Shown here piece by piece: positions 1 to 11,002 of a DNA stretch of 64,000 nucleotides (positions within the stretch are counted from its first letter, which is position 1; every line of letters begins with the position of its first letter). The notes beneath the pieces are model-generated. The model saw nothing but the letters and a program-made list of their open reading frames with translations, was not told where the DNA came from and did not search any database. The stretch comes from Leptodactylus fallax. Taxonomy: Eukaryota > Chordata > Amphibia > Anura > Leptodactylidae. The stretch spans positions 62,001-126,000 of the forward strand of contig CAMRHE010000157.1 of the NCBI GenBank assembly GCA_947044405.1. Reading direction: 5' to 3'. A program made the translations under genes and the position numbers.

Positions 1-59
1 TATATACTCCTCCCTGTATTTGGTAAGACTGTTCCAAATTCTTTTTTATAATGATATTT

Positions 60-290
60 GTTTGCTATATGGGACTCTGTTGAGCATGCTAGCATTTTTC
101 TCCTGTACCTCAGTTTTTGCAGACCTGTCTATTCTTCCAGTCGCCCAGTTGTACTTTACCACTTAGGGTAGATGAGGCAAGCAGGTAGGGACTTCGGGGT
201 GGGTCTAGTATTATACCTCACTGTCCTTGTCTTTCCTTTTGTTCTTCTGGGATTTTTGCAGCAGCCATAAACCTAACAGGATTCGTAACA
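60..290 (+). mobile_element. decayed 3' part of a sushi-like LTR
   Basis: The stretch around 135-240 follows the same order of short motifs as the 3' half of the complete LTRs at 11-18 kb: a CAGTTGTACTTTACC-like run, TTAGGGTAGATGAGGCAA, a GGGGTGGG segment, then a CTCACTGTCC/TTGTCTTTCC pyrimidine run. It is clearly diverged and no second LTR or gag follows. It is best read as an old, truncated relative of the retrotransposon downstream. Boundaries are approximate, and the left part is recognised only by position. Confidence 0.45.
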
Positions 291-339
291 CTTAATGTAT
301 TATTAGGTTGATTCCCAAGTGAAAGGTCACTGGTTCAAA

Positions 340-880
340 TTGAGGATCAGCCATGAAGATTTCCCAAGAAAAGAGAAACAGCATCATCCAGCTCATCGAT
401 AGCGAACTCTTGGCCAAGGAAATTGCCAAACTGCATCATGTGAGTGCCATTACAGTTGGAAGAATACGAAATGAAGTCCGTCCATCCATTCAAAAGCCAA
501 GACGTGGACGTCTAGGCAAAATATCATAGTCAACAAGTCAGTTCATCACAAGGCCTATCAGTTCTGGTGAGACAAGCATGGCAGTGTAGGTGGCTTGTAT
601 GCTTCGTAATAGTGAGATCACATCCATGCGACCACCATGCAATGCGCATTACACATGTCTGGAATGGTGGCCCGAATAAAGGTGAAGAAGCCTTGACTTC
701 AATATCGTCATAAGAAGCGTTGGCTCGAGTTTGTAATAAAGTACAAAAGGTGGACAGTAGGACATTGGAAACGGGTGATTTGGAGTGATCAGATGAAAGT
801 CAATAGACTGGGCTCTGATGGGTGCAAATGGATCTGGAGGAAACAAGGGAAAAGGGGGCCTGAAGTGAAATTTCAGGTCT
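340..880 (+). pseudogene. Tc1-like transposase relic
   Basis: Translation from the ATG at 353 gives MKISQEKRNSIIQLIDSELL, then AKEIAKLHHVSAITVGRIRNE and a basic KPRRGR motif, the paired-type DNA-binding half of a Tc1/mariner transposase. The frame closes at a TAG near 527. Further on, in shifting frames, come RHKKRWLEFV, KYKRWTVGHWKRVIWSD and KVNRLGSDGCKWIWRK, corresponding to the start of the catalytic DDE domain. The second Asp and the Glu regions are absent, so this is a truncated and frameshifted copy. It cannot encode active transposase. Terminal inverted repeats were not identified. Confidence 0.8.
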
Positions 881-2125
881 GTTACTGAAATTTATTTTAT
901 TTTTTCTATTTAAATTGTGAGATCCTGCTGTGATGCTGCTTTCTTAATCCTCCCAATCTGTAAAATGGCAGGAAGTTCAGAGCAGACAGGTCAAATATAC
1001 AATCCAATGAGTCCATGAATGAAATCAAAATAAAGGAAATAAGAAATACAGAAACGTTATGAAAATTATAAAATTGCAACAGTAACTAGTAGAATATTAA
1101 GTCATACAATATGTTACTTTTCAGAAGGACAACTTTTTCATCGGTGAATGTCAACGCAACTTCAACAGTTGTCTCTAAATCAACAAAGTTTGATGTGTAC
1201 AAGGCACCAATGTTCTGCGTCTGTTTCATTTTTTTTCTCTTAAAATGAATAGATGGTCTGTGCTCTCCAGATAATTGCTTGCAGGCAAAAGGTTACACAT
1301 ATAGATGTAGCAAGGGGGTGTAATGTGCTATCTGAAGCCATTCTGCACATTACCAGTGCAATTCATTGTTTCACAATCATGTATATGATTTTTGTGTATA
1401 GTAATTCTATATACTGTTCCATAATCTAAATTGACATCATACATTTCATATTTACATATATCATTATTGTCATAAATACTTACATTGATATGTTAAGGCT
1501 TCTGTCCACTGAACCATGAAAAGACATTAACCCATCTAATTAATAACATATTTTTATTTTTTCCTAAAACATACTTACATGTTTGACTAGTTGTCCACAA
1601 ATTAGAACACTGTGTAAAATGCATCACAAAATATTCATGGGAATTATAGCTTTCTCTTGTTTAAGACCATGTACACAAACAGATGATATTTGACTAAAAT
1701 TCACAGTAAAATCTCATGAGAAATCCGTAAACATGAAACAATAAAGTAAAAGACAAAAAAACCTTTTTCCTCTACATGTAGAGGATGCTCCTATCACAGC
1801 TACAGAACTTGTTATAAAGAGATCATTGGAAAGATCTCAGTACTGTCCATTCATATGTTTCTACATCATAATCAGGTCGCCCTAAGCCATCTTTTTTCCA
1901 AACTGAACAATCCCAAATTTGATAACCTGTCTTTATACTCCAGTCCACCAATCACCATTCACCAATTACTGTGGTTGCCCTCCTTTCTGCCTGGCTTCAG
2001 TTCAGCTACATCTTTCTTATATACAGATGCCCAAAATTGTGCATAGTATCATAGATTATAAACATAAAAAATAAAGAAAAAAATACACAGGGATATAACT
2101 GAACAGAAATGAGGTAATGTAATGT
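880..2125. other. AT-rich DNA without recognisable gene
   Basis: No ORF with protein-like composition, no long repeat and no splice-flanked exon was recognised. The short open frames here are low-complexity. I see nothing to annotate. Confidence 0.5.
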
Positions 2126-2129
2126 ATCT

Positions 2130-2225
2130 TTTTTGTCAGTACTTGAACCCTACAAATTGTACAGTGCTGCGGAATATGTTGGCGCTATATAAATAAAATG
2201 TATTATTATTATATTATTATTACTA
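2130..2225 (+). repeat. L2/CR1-type LINE 3' tail
   Basis: The motif CAGTGCTGCGGAATATGTTG followed by GCGCTATATAAATAAA and an ATT-rich microsatellite is the 3' end seen on the better-preserved L2-type LINE at 19.1-20.8 kb. Only the tail is present, so this is a severely 5'-truncated insertion or a SINE sharing that tail. Confidence 0.75.
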
Positions 2226-2261
2226 TAGGTCATGTGGTCTATGTTTTGCACCTGTAATACA

Positions 2262-2425
2262 GAAACCTCACGTTGTGGAAAAGCAGCTTTTTTTGTTGCA
2301 GATTTTGCTGTGGTTTTCTAAGCCAAAGCCAAGAATGGCAACAAAAAAGAATAGGAAATATATAGGGGGTACTTATACTTCTGCCTTCTGCTCAATCCAC
2401 TCAACTCCTATCACAGCTTGGAGTC
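2262..2425. repeat. partial GGCCCCACG-type foldback MITE
   Basis: The run CTCACGTTGTGGAAAAGCAG, then TTGTTGCAGATTTTGCTG and AGCCAAAGCCAAGAATGG, matches the left arm of the MITE family with better copies at 32.2, 51.2 and 60.7 kb. The right arm is degraded near TGCTCAATCCACTC. Non-autonomous, no coding capacity. Confidence 0.6.
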
Positions 2426-2499
2426 TGTATCAGGACTTCTACTTTTTACTGTTAGAAATGCCACTGCTCATGCTGGGTTCCTCTTCGAGAAAAAAAATC

Positions 2500-2790
2500 T
2501 AATAGGAATGTGCATAGGCAGCCTTGGGGCACGCATTAGGCCCACCGGCTGCCATGTAAAGGCATCAGAACCTCTACAAACAAGATGCCTGACCCCTGTG
2601 ATCTTGTTTGCAAATGTTCCAATGCCTCCAGGAGGGAGCTCCCTCCCTTCAAAACCCCTTAGATGCTGTGGTCGATATTGACAGCGGCATCTAAGTGGTT
2701 AAATGCCCAGGATCAGAGATTTGCCAATCCCAGGCAGAGGAGCAAATGACAGCCGGGCATCTGCATCTGAGCGTGCAGGAGACCCCGCAT
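2500..2790. repeat. dispersed non-coding repeat (3' portion)
   Basis: Contains CCACCGGCTGCCATG, GGGAGGGAGCTCCCTCC and a segment ending GACAGCGGCATCTAAGTGG-TTAA. Related segments occur near 41.86-41.98 kb and 48.95-49.30 kb. I read it as the 3' part of a non-autonomous DNA element common in frogs. Its class is not certain. Confidence 0.45.
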
Positions 2791-3363
2791 TATTCTGCCA
2801 CAAATGACGCAGAAAGTCAATTGCAGTGGAATAAGGCCCATTAGTGACCGACATAGATAGTCACAACACAACATTATGGGAAATCATATCAAGTAGTGGG
2901 ATTGTGCGATGTCTTCTATTTGTCAATTTGCCAGTTATTGCCAGATGTTGTAAATTGAGAGGGACAGATTCCTTTGAGAGGGACAGCATTTTGCTATATG
3001 ACTTTGGCAGATTGCTACATTCCTAGGTGGAGATGTCACCACTGTTCAGTGTTATATGACTCGGTGGTTGGAAAAACAAACTGGAATGGCAACAAGATTA
3101 TAAGAATGACATGTAATGAATGTGATCCATTCTGTACTGTGAAACTGCACATCACAATCAAAGGCAGCAAACAGCATTGGCACAAACCATCAGAAGTCAT
3201 TTCCATGACATTGAGCTATGAGCCAGACATCTAGATACAGGTGTTCCATTGACCTCATGACAATGCTGCATGGTGCACAGCAAGATGAAAATGGAGGCTG
3301 GAATGGAGGGCTATCCTCTTCAGCGATGAGTCCTGCTTTTATCTCAGACACAATGATACCCGG

Positions 3364-3976
3364 GAAATAACTTAGAGAAAATTACAAAAAAACAACGCCG
3401 AGCGGCACATAGTATAATACTGTTTGATATTAATGGTATCACGTGCTCTAAAGAATAGACAGCAGTGAGAGATATCGTCCTTGTATTGAGTTAACAGAAT
3501 GAGGGGTCAATCCACAACATAGTGATTGATTTGTTTAGGTTTTACTCTCACCTGGTTCAGTTGTGAGAAGTCACAACCGCTATATCCGCTTTAGCTATAG
3601 AATGCAGCAGGGTCTCTCAATGCCAGGATTCCGAAGATCTGGATACAATGTTTGTAAATAGAGTAGGATACAAAAAAAAGAATAAAAAAAAATAGAGGAA
3701 CAAATCCTGCGCTTTCCAAATGTATTCTCTTCTTTCTTTTATTAGCTCAACACACAACGCGTTTCGGAGACATAAAGTCTCCTTTTTCAAGTGTAAATGA
3801 GACGAACATATCGTATGTATGTTCGTCTCATTTACACTTAAAAAAGGAGACTTTATGTCTCCGAAACGTGTTGTGAGTTGAGCTAATAAAAGAAAGAAGA
3901 GAATACAGTTGGAAAGCGCAGGATTTATTCCTCTATTTTTTTGGATTTTTTTTTTGTATCCTACTCTATTTACAAA
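3364..3976. mobile_element. foldback insertion inside the Tc1-like relic
   Basis: This segment separates two halves of one transposase reading. It is flanked by near-identical 14-mers, ACAATGATACCCGG (about 3350-3363) and ACAATGATAGCCGG (about 3977-3990), which look like a target duplication with one mismatch. Its right half is a large palindrome (separate entry). The left half, 3364-3645, has no recognised content. It was mobilised as DNA or as a retroposon; the class is unresolved. Confidence 0.55.
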
Positions 3977-3978
3977 CA
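3649..3978. repeat. 330-bp near-perfect palindrome
   Basis: The left arm starts TGTTTGTAAATAGAGTAGGA and runs through AGCTCAACACACAACGCG and GAGACATAAAGTCTCC. The right arm is its reverse complement, ending CTATTTACAAACA. The axis lies near 3813-3816 within CATATCGTATGTATG. The open frames of 139 and 71 codons here are arm readings of the hairpin, not genes. Confidence 0.85.
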
Positions 3979-4639
3979 ATGATAGCCGGAGATTGGTCAG
4001 GAGACCACATTGGCAACGCCGTGATGAGGTCTTCACAAGGGAGCGTCACACTAGCCCTACTCCCAGGATTATGGTGTGGGATGGCATAATGTATGGTAGC
4101 TGGACCACTCTAGACTTCATTTGAGGTACACTAACAGCTTGGAGTTATATGGATTTGTTTGTGGAACTAGTGGTGTGGCGATTTCTCCAAAGTATCCTAG
4201 GAGCCATTTATCTAGTGGACAATGCCAGACCGCATGTCGCTCATGCTGCTGTGAGCAGCCTGTGTCCTAAATGTGCTACCATGGTCTGCAGCATTTCCAG
4301 ACTTGTCTCCCATTGAGCATCTGGGATGTCATTAGTCAACAATTGCAAAAGGAGCAGCCTGCAGCCAATCTTGATGATTTGCATGCCCAAGTGTGTTCAT
4401 GGTATAACATTCCTCACAAAACCATTAATTACCGTGTTAATAGCATGCCATGTTGTCTAAATGTCAGTATTTATGCGCATGACGACCGATAAAAATGTGC
4501 CCCCTGTCCCCCAAAAATACAGACCCAAAGATCTTTGGTTTCATGACGGGGCCCCTTAATTAAAATTGTAGGCCACACCCCTCCATTCTCAGATTTAACA
4601 AAAAAAACGGATTTGACCCACACACACACACAGTATAAC

Positions 4640-4960
4640 AGGGATGCCCAGGCGAGGTGAGTATAACTGTTTGTTATTTTTACTCAACTCCCCTGGTGAC
4701 AAACAAGTTCGGACGCTAGCTATTTGATTATTCCAACAGGTAGAGGCTGATATTTTAATCACTCATCCTCGTGTTGCATCCGGCCTCTGCTTCTGCCTAC
4801 AGGGTGTGAATGCTGAATTCCTGCAGCACCCTCTGGAGGAAGCAGCGAGGACTCGGGATCGGTGAGTAAAAATTTAGCTGCTAATTGTTGAAATAAACCA
4901 ATAGGAAGTGGCTGATTAAAAAAATGCTGCCCCTCAGTTTATGCCAGGAGGTAGGTGCGG
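4640..4960. repeat. fragments of a GTGAGTATAA/TTTGTTATTTTT repeat family
   Basis: GATGCCCAGGCGAGGTGAGT, then ATAACTGTTTGTTATTTTT and ACTCCCCTGG, match one arm of the foldback family better seen at 38.65-38.94 kb and 42.8-44.14 kb. A second GGTGAGTAAAAATT run follows at about 4860. Fragmentary copy. Confidence 0.45.
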
Positions 4961-4979
4961 CCCTGGTTCCATAATGTAA

Positions 4980-7250
4980 AGACTTTTTTTTTCATGGTGT
5001 TGCACTTTCACTGTTGAGGAGTGTGCTGTTAACAGCAGCTGTAGAGATGGAGATTAAAGTACTGTAAATGTCCACCAATTTATTTTATAATCCTAAAAAG
5101 GTTTCCAATTCCATGCTGATTTGTTGCTTAATATACTGTTGGGTGGTCTTTGAACCTATTACCAGGAGATCCTGGGGTCTTATTGTACTGTAAACTCTCT
5201 TAGTGGTGACTATAGGTAGCTAGCATTTTTTTTCTTAACACTATATTAATGCAGGGGATTAGCTCTGTATGAGTAAAATAAAGCAAAAAGCATGTATAAC
5301 AATGGCTTGCTATTTTTGGCAATGGAAATTTTGCTTGCTAAATTCTATGAATTTTCATGGGAAATGTCTGTTCCAAGTCACCAAGCAAACCATGCCTATC
5401 CGTGTCAATATGAGTCACAAATATGATCCAGTCACTGTTTACTACAGGGTTTCTAGTCTTATCATGACTGCAGTCTTGCCAGGCAATTCTAAGATCAGAC
5501 AAATCCCTATGGTGGTTTCTGGCATATATGTTGGGCATAGCTTTTGATGTCTGGATTTAGTCTATTACCCTCAGTGCCTTCTGTGCTTTGTGTTGGGCCA
5601 AAACTCTCAGAAAAGTGAATCTGAAAACATCAGAGGAATGGAACTGGTTAACTCATTGTACTCCAGATGCAAAGCAAGGAGTTCTTCGTATTGTCAGCAT
5701 GTAAATAAAAATAATTCTTGATACAATAATGCAGCAATTTCACAAGTTGTAACTCAAAAAATAGGTCATATAGAGAAATAAAAACACTGGAGAACAAAAA
5801 ATATGCACATGGTTTTATTCCACAACGCCCAACATTTTCATCATATTTTACATTTTTAGATTTGTAAAACAATGTTTCCTCTGAGAACAGTCATCTGTAT
5901 CAATGGTTTAATTCACAAGCAAGGGGCAAGAGGGGGAAAGCATTGAATAAAAAATAAACTCCAGCTTTTATATTGAGTTATATTCACCAAGACTTTTATC
6001 TGGAAGATTTTTTAGTATCCAAAGTGGCGTTTATACCCCATTCTTTCTTATTTTGGATCCCTATTTTTGAAAATGATATATAAATCTGTAGGTGCTTGTG
6101 ATAACACTTTAGAATTAAATGACCTGATTTATTAATATTCCACTAATTCTTGTGTTTTAGTCAGAGCACTTTTTTTCTAATACAAAGCTCTGAATCCCCT
6201 GCATGAACCTAGAGTTAAAGGATTAAAGTTTGCAGCTACCAAAAGAGGCATCATTTTTCTGAATACATTAATGTGATTGAAATCAATGTACATATATTAC
6301 ATATTACATAATAAGCTCCTAAATCCTTCATTGACTTCTGCAAAGAGTTAAAATCATATATCTATGACTAAAGTAGGGAATTTCTTGCTCTGTAGCCAAA
6401 CAATTAGCAACAACCATTTTAAAGACGTATCAGGACATAAAGCAGTGAAATATTGTCACTAGTCTAACCACACATAGAATATTGTGTACAAATTTGAGTC
6501 CTGGAAAAAGACATTTGAGGAGTGATATACTCTCTATGTACTAATATATGAATGGACCATACAGACACATTTTTAATTATCTTTTTGTACCTTGGCCTAA
6601 CTGTGAAAAAGTTTATGTGTAGAGAAAAGAAGTTTTCGCCATTATCATAAATGGGGATTCTCTATTGTAAGAGCAGTGAGACTATGGAACTCTCTGTATC
6701 GTACGCTGTGATGGTTGCTTTATAACATGCTGCTTGCAGATTGCACTTTATTTTCCATGTGACAGGTTCCCTTTAAAATGTTCCAGTTTTATTACAGTAA
6801 CTGACGCTGGATGATAAATCTGGCATAAATTTTCACCAACTATTTATTACCTTTGTTTTTTGATTAAAAAATGTGCTAAAATATTGGCCGCTCTTGGCAC
6901 ACACCATAGCATCTTAAGCCACAACCAGTTTCCATGCAATCACAATCTCTTTCCTCTATGTTATGCCAGATGGATGGATGGATGATGAGCAAAAACATGT
7001 CTAAAACAAATAATAAATGTGGCGCACAACATGTATGTAATTTTGTTGGCTTACATTGCACCAGAATTCTGACACATTTTCTTTAGTAAAAATGCCTCAT
7101 TTATCTCTTTTTTTGCTTCTTCCCAGTTTTGCTTCTGTCCCTATTAGTCACTGTCCTTTATGCAGGGACATAGCAAATAATCAAATTGACTGTGGCCCAA
7201 CACACATACTTACAAACTCATACATCTCATTTACAGAGACACAGATAGAG
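4980..7250. other. unassigned AT-rich DNA
   Basis: No protein domain, RNA gene or long repeat was recognised. The longest open frames (75-92 codons around 5.27-5.87 kb) overlap on opposite strands and lack protein-like motifs. A short GGAT tandem lies at about 6970-6985. Confidence 0.45.
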
Positions 7251-7257
7251 TTTAGGA

Positions 7258-7610
7258 CAATGGTAAAGCCATGCCTCCCAACCATCCCAGATTCAGGGAG
7301 ACAGTCCTTAATTTCAGGTACTGTCCTGCCGTCTGCAGGGGCTTTAACATTCTGGAAGCAAATACAGTTGAGCACAATAGTGAAACGGGGATTTGTCCAC
7401 TGCCTGTTTCACCACTCAGCCCATCTCTGCTACTGAGAGCTTGGATGCAGACAGGGGCGATGTAGTGATGTCTGTCTACATCCAAGCTGCCAGAAGCAGA
7501 TATGGGGCTAAGTGGTCAAACAGGGAGTGAACAGCTCCCTGTTTCACTATTGTGTTCAACTTGTTCCCAAGCCAACAGCAGCAAAGACCAGAGTGGACTT
7601 TTTTGTGAAT
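7258..7610. repeat. foldback repeat preceding the minisatellite
   Basis: Begins with ATGCCTCCCAACCATCCCAG. Positions 7367-7560 form a hairpin: GTTGAGCACAATAGTGAAAC on the left pairs with GTTTCACTATTGTGTTCAAC on the right, and internal arms (GCTTGGATGCAGACAG / CTGTCTACATCCAAGC) also pair. Overlapping ORFs on both strands are explained by this symmetry. Confidence 0.65.
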
Positions 7611-7611
7611 T

Positions 7612-7767
7612 TTACTGTGGGGTCCACAAAGAGGGGGCACTATTTATCTGTGTGGGACCACAATAAACAGGCATTAGTAATAATGTGGGAACCAGAATGA
7701 GGGGGCATTATAGTTTGTGTGGTCAACAAAGAGGGGGAGTTATTCTTTGTGGGAATCAAAAAGGGAA

Positions 7768-7798
<31 letters not shown>

Positions 7799-8345
7799 GT
7801 GTGGGGGTCACAAGGGAGGAAATATACTGTATGGGGTCATAAGGAGAACATTATACAGTGTGGCAGCCACCAGGGAGGATTATACTCTGTGGGTGACCTC
7901 TGGAGGAATGTTATACTGTGTGGGGTCACAAGGGAGAATGATACTGTGTGGGGACCACAAGGGGCATAATACTTTATGGGGACACTAAGGGGACATTATA
8001 CTGTGTCAGGGCCTATTATACTGTTGTGGTCACTGAGGGGTCCAATATACTGTATATAGGGCAATGAGGGGGCCAATATACTGTGTATGGTAGCAGTAAG
8101 GGGACCATTATATTGTGTATGGGAGCATCAAGGTGGCCAATATTCTGTGTAGGGGGGCAGTGTGGGGGCCTATATACTGTATATGGAGGCAATAAGGGGG
8201 CCAATATAATGTGTGTGAGGGCAGTGAATGGGCCATAAAACTGTGTGGAGGCACTGAGGGTCCATAATACTGTGGGGGCATAATATGGTGTGAGAGCATA
8301 AGGGAGGATTATACTGTGTGGTGGGCATATTACTGTGGCAGAAAA
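7612..8345 (+). repeat. decayed minisatellite, about 30-45 bp period
   Basis: Some 18-20 variant copies of a unit like GGGGCATTATACTGTGTGGG with GTCACAAG or GCACTAAG. Unit length and sequence drift strongly. An uninterrupted ATT tract sits at about 7768-7798. It yields repetitive pseudo-proteins on both strands; none is a gene. It directly follows the foldback at 7258-7610, so both may belong to one composite element. Confidence 0.85.
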
Positions 8346-8807
8346 GAAACACAGGATTGAAATGGTTGGGGAAGTCCCTTATAAGCAAGGGGTACGGCCC
8401 ACAAAAATTTTGCCCTTTTTTGATGGGATGTTGTAGAAGCTCCCTAACAACTCCACTCAACAGCTACTGAAGGTTAGATCAAACATTGCATATATTTTGC
8501 ATTGTTTTAAGAATGTGGTTTTTTTTTTAATCAAGAGTAGAAGAGTTCGGTCCTTTTAATGTCAAAAGCAAGGTTTGGCACTGAAACAGAGTAAAACAAA
8601 GCTGTGAAGAGTAATAAAAAGCCAATGGGACTTTCCTTGGCGTATACCCTTTGCACTGAACCCATCTATTTTACAAAAACATTTTTAGAAGGTACTGCCA
8701 AACCTACAATTGAAGTGAGAGGCCTGATGTATTCAGTATATTTTTTATGGTTTCTGTTCATATGATGGTTGTATGGTTCCCACTCTCTATGCACATATGT
8801 CCACATT

Positions 8808-8950
8808 ATTTATTTATTTTGCTTACTTATATAGCGCCATCATATTCCGCAGCGCTTTACAGACATTGTCGGTCACTGTCCCATATAGGGCTTACAATCT
8901 ACATTACCTATCAGTATGTCTTTGGAGTGTGGGAGGAAACCGGACATCCT
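8808..8950 (-). repeat. L2/CR1-type LINE or SINE tail, antisense
   Basis: TATAGCGCCATCATATTCCG, CAGCGCTTTACAGACATTGT and CAGTATGTCTTTGGAGTGTG followed by GGAGGAAACCGG form the reverse complement of a LINE 3' end. The same sequence recurs, more diverged, at 29.1 kb. Confidence 0.75.
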
Positions 8951-9493
8951 AACTGAAATATATACATACTGTAAAACCTGGTGCATGAAAAGTAAGGAAA
9001 CAGGCAGATCCTATTCACTATATGGCTTGCAACTGGGTGGCAGGTATGGCTTAGCCCCTTGGTGCAGGGTACTGGGAACTGAAATCACAAATAAGGGACA
9101 TCATTGGTTCAAATAAATGAGGTCGTTGACCTTTGTATCATGTCACAGTCAGTGTGAACCTATATAAACTAGAGTTCAGAGGGACATACCTCATAACATC
9201 CGATTCTCCTATTCTGCATATTAAACGCAGTTTAGGAGCATCAGTCAACACCTAGTAGCCTACAGACATCCCCAATGACCAAACCAGCCCGGTACTGGTC
9301 CACAACCCTTATTAAAAAGGCCACGTTTTCTGAGCAAAGGGGTTATACAGTAATGGGGCATAGGACTCTGGCCCTCAGGCTGCTAGAAGATTTTACAATT
9401 TTTTAGGAGGCGCATCTTATTTTGGTGCATTTCTTATTAACACCAGTACATGAAGAGCTTGTCTTAATACATTTTCACAATAAAATCCTTGTA

Positions 9494-9765
9494 AAGAGGA
9501 CCTTTCACCACCTCCACCAATTCAAGTTCTTAGCATCTATGAATAGGTACTGCTCTACTGATTGGAATTTTCTTTCTAGCCCCAACTGTCCCTTATCTGC
9601 TCCTGCCTGATACCGCCCACCTGACAGTAAAGAGCCTAAATAGCATATCAGACATCAAAACTAACAGCATTGATTTCTCAGGAATGGTGGGGGCTATAGA
9701 AAAAATTATAACACCTATTAATTGATGTAAAGAACTGGACTTGTTGGAGGTGGTGAAAGATCGTG
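9494..9765. repeat. foldback MITE with GACCTTTCACCACCTCC ends
   Basis: The left end GAGGACCTTTCACCACCTCC and the right end GGAGGTGGTGAAAGATCGT are inverted complements, with further pairing inward (AATTCAAGTTCTTA / TAAAGAACTGGACTT). About 270 bp, no coding capacity. A target duplication was not resolved. Confidence 0.7.
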
Positions 9766-9819
9766 CAGAAACTAAAACTGAATTAATGATATTCACGTAG
9801 ATAAATATTTTTTTTTGTG

Positions 9820-9990
9820 TCAGTAGTTTTTTATTAAATTTTTCAAATGTTTAACATCAAAAAATACTGAGACATAGAAAACATCAAAACTACTAAAGTA
9901 ATACAGTCATCTAAATTACAAGGAGTACAAACACGTAAACAACACCATAAGGAAAGAGCAAAAAAAGGGGGGGGGGGGAAGCAGGTCAAA
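9820..9990. repeat. A-rich/G-tract repeat, possibly an antisense LINE 3' end
   Basis: Starts TTTTTTATTAAATTTTTC, continues A-rich with scattered ACA runs, and ends at AAAAAAAGGGG plus a 12-G tract (9968-9978 area). This layout resembles the reverse complement of an L1-like 3' UTR, but no RT is attached, so the class is tentative. Confidence 0.3.
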
Positions 9991-11002
9991 CGGAAGATAT
10001 CGTAATCGGCCGGTATCAGTTGGCAAAGTAGGACAAGTCTCTAAAAAGGACTTAACCAGGTATTCTAACTTCTAAGTATAATAGAGGGTCGGAAAAAGAG
10101 CCTAAATCCGCATTTCAAAGGTCCAGCAATAATTAGATAAATATTTAAAAATATAATATGCAAATAGATATATGAGTACCAGAACTGGAAGAGTTCATCT
10201 CAGGCAAATATTCCTTGGATCAGTAAACCTTGTTTTATTGAGCTCATCTATTCGAAGAGCGTCTCCACTTTCATTATGTGTCAAGGAAATTGAAAACAAT
10301 GTGATCACGGTTATTCAAAGCATATTCTTACATCTGCAAAGAAAATGCAACATGGCAGCTCCTATTATTTACAATATTACATTATTTTCTCTGCTTTAAA
10401 GAAGCACTATGGAATTTTTTTGCCCTATAAGGCTGTTAGATTAATAAAACGACACTATAGCATTGTTTGAAGGATCAATGCAGTCCGTATTACTATGTCC
10501 ACCTCATGAGGGGGCCTTCAGTTTCTGCATACCAGACATGGTTACTCTTAAGTTCTTAGAGCTCATTCACACATCAGTATTCTGCTCAATATTTTGCAAC
10601 AGGGTATGTAAACCAATACCAAGAGTGGGTCCATAACACACAATATTTGCAAATACTTTCTCTCTGTAGATTCCATTCTTGACTTTGCCCTTTTGAAATA
10701 CAGTACTTAACAGAATCCTGACCTGTGAACATACCCTTACACTAAATCATTAGACCACTCTGATACTATGTTCCTCACAGTCATCTTTTCCCCAGCACAC
10801 CTGCTTCCATACTGACAAATCCTGCAGAGGTCTATGATATGAGTATATATGGATTTTGCAGAAGCAGCAAATGAACAAAAAGGTATACACTACTTATCAA
10901 TATCAATGGGCATAAGATACATATAACATTTTCACTAGAGTGCTCATTTACATTAGAAAAAGTAATATATGTAGTACATATACTATATTTCTATAAGTCT
11001 AT
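9991..11002. other. unassigned DNA upstream of the LTR array
   Basis: No gene or repeat family was recognised with confidence. The last five bases (TCTAT, 10998-11002) are the left copy of the target duplication of the LTR array. Confidence 0.4.
10998..11002 (+). other. target site duplication TCTAT, left copy
   Basis: TCTAT immediately precedes the TG of the first LTR. The identical pentamer follows the CA of the last LTR at 18320-18324. Confidence 0.9.

Larger units (their letters stand above)
2974..4495 (+). pseudogene. second Tc1-like transposase relic, split by an insertion
   Basis: The catalytic domain is recognisable in two pieces. Before the insertion, around 3285-3362, the frame reads RLEWRAILFSDESCFYLRH, with the first catalytic Asp in SDES. 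After the insertion (3977 on) come RRPHWQRRDEVFTRERHTSP, PRIMVWDGIMYGSWTTLDFI, then GAIYLVDNARPHVAHAAV (second Asp in VDNARPH) and PDLSPIEHLWDVISQQL (catalytic Glu in IEHLWD), ending near 4490. Upstream, 2974-3240 may hold degraded N-terminal sequence. Stops and frameshifts interrupt all parts. It belongs to a Tc1-like lineage different from the elements at 35 and 53 kb. Dead element. Confidence 0.75.

Noticed and set aside
2844..3234. 60- and 86-codon frames as small host proteins
   Set aside because: They lie in degraded transposon sequence leading into the Tc1-like catalytic domain.
3617..4124. Overlapping 139- and 71-codon frames
   Set aside because: They are the two readings of a 330-bp palindrome.
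7612..8345. Overlapping frames with GDHKGHNTLWG-type repeats
   Set aside because: Translation of a minisatellite; no start context or conserved length.
7612..8345. CRISPR-like array
   Set aside because: Units are contiguous and degenerate, without unique spacers, in a vertebrate genome.
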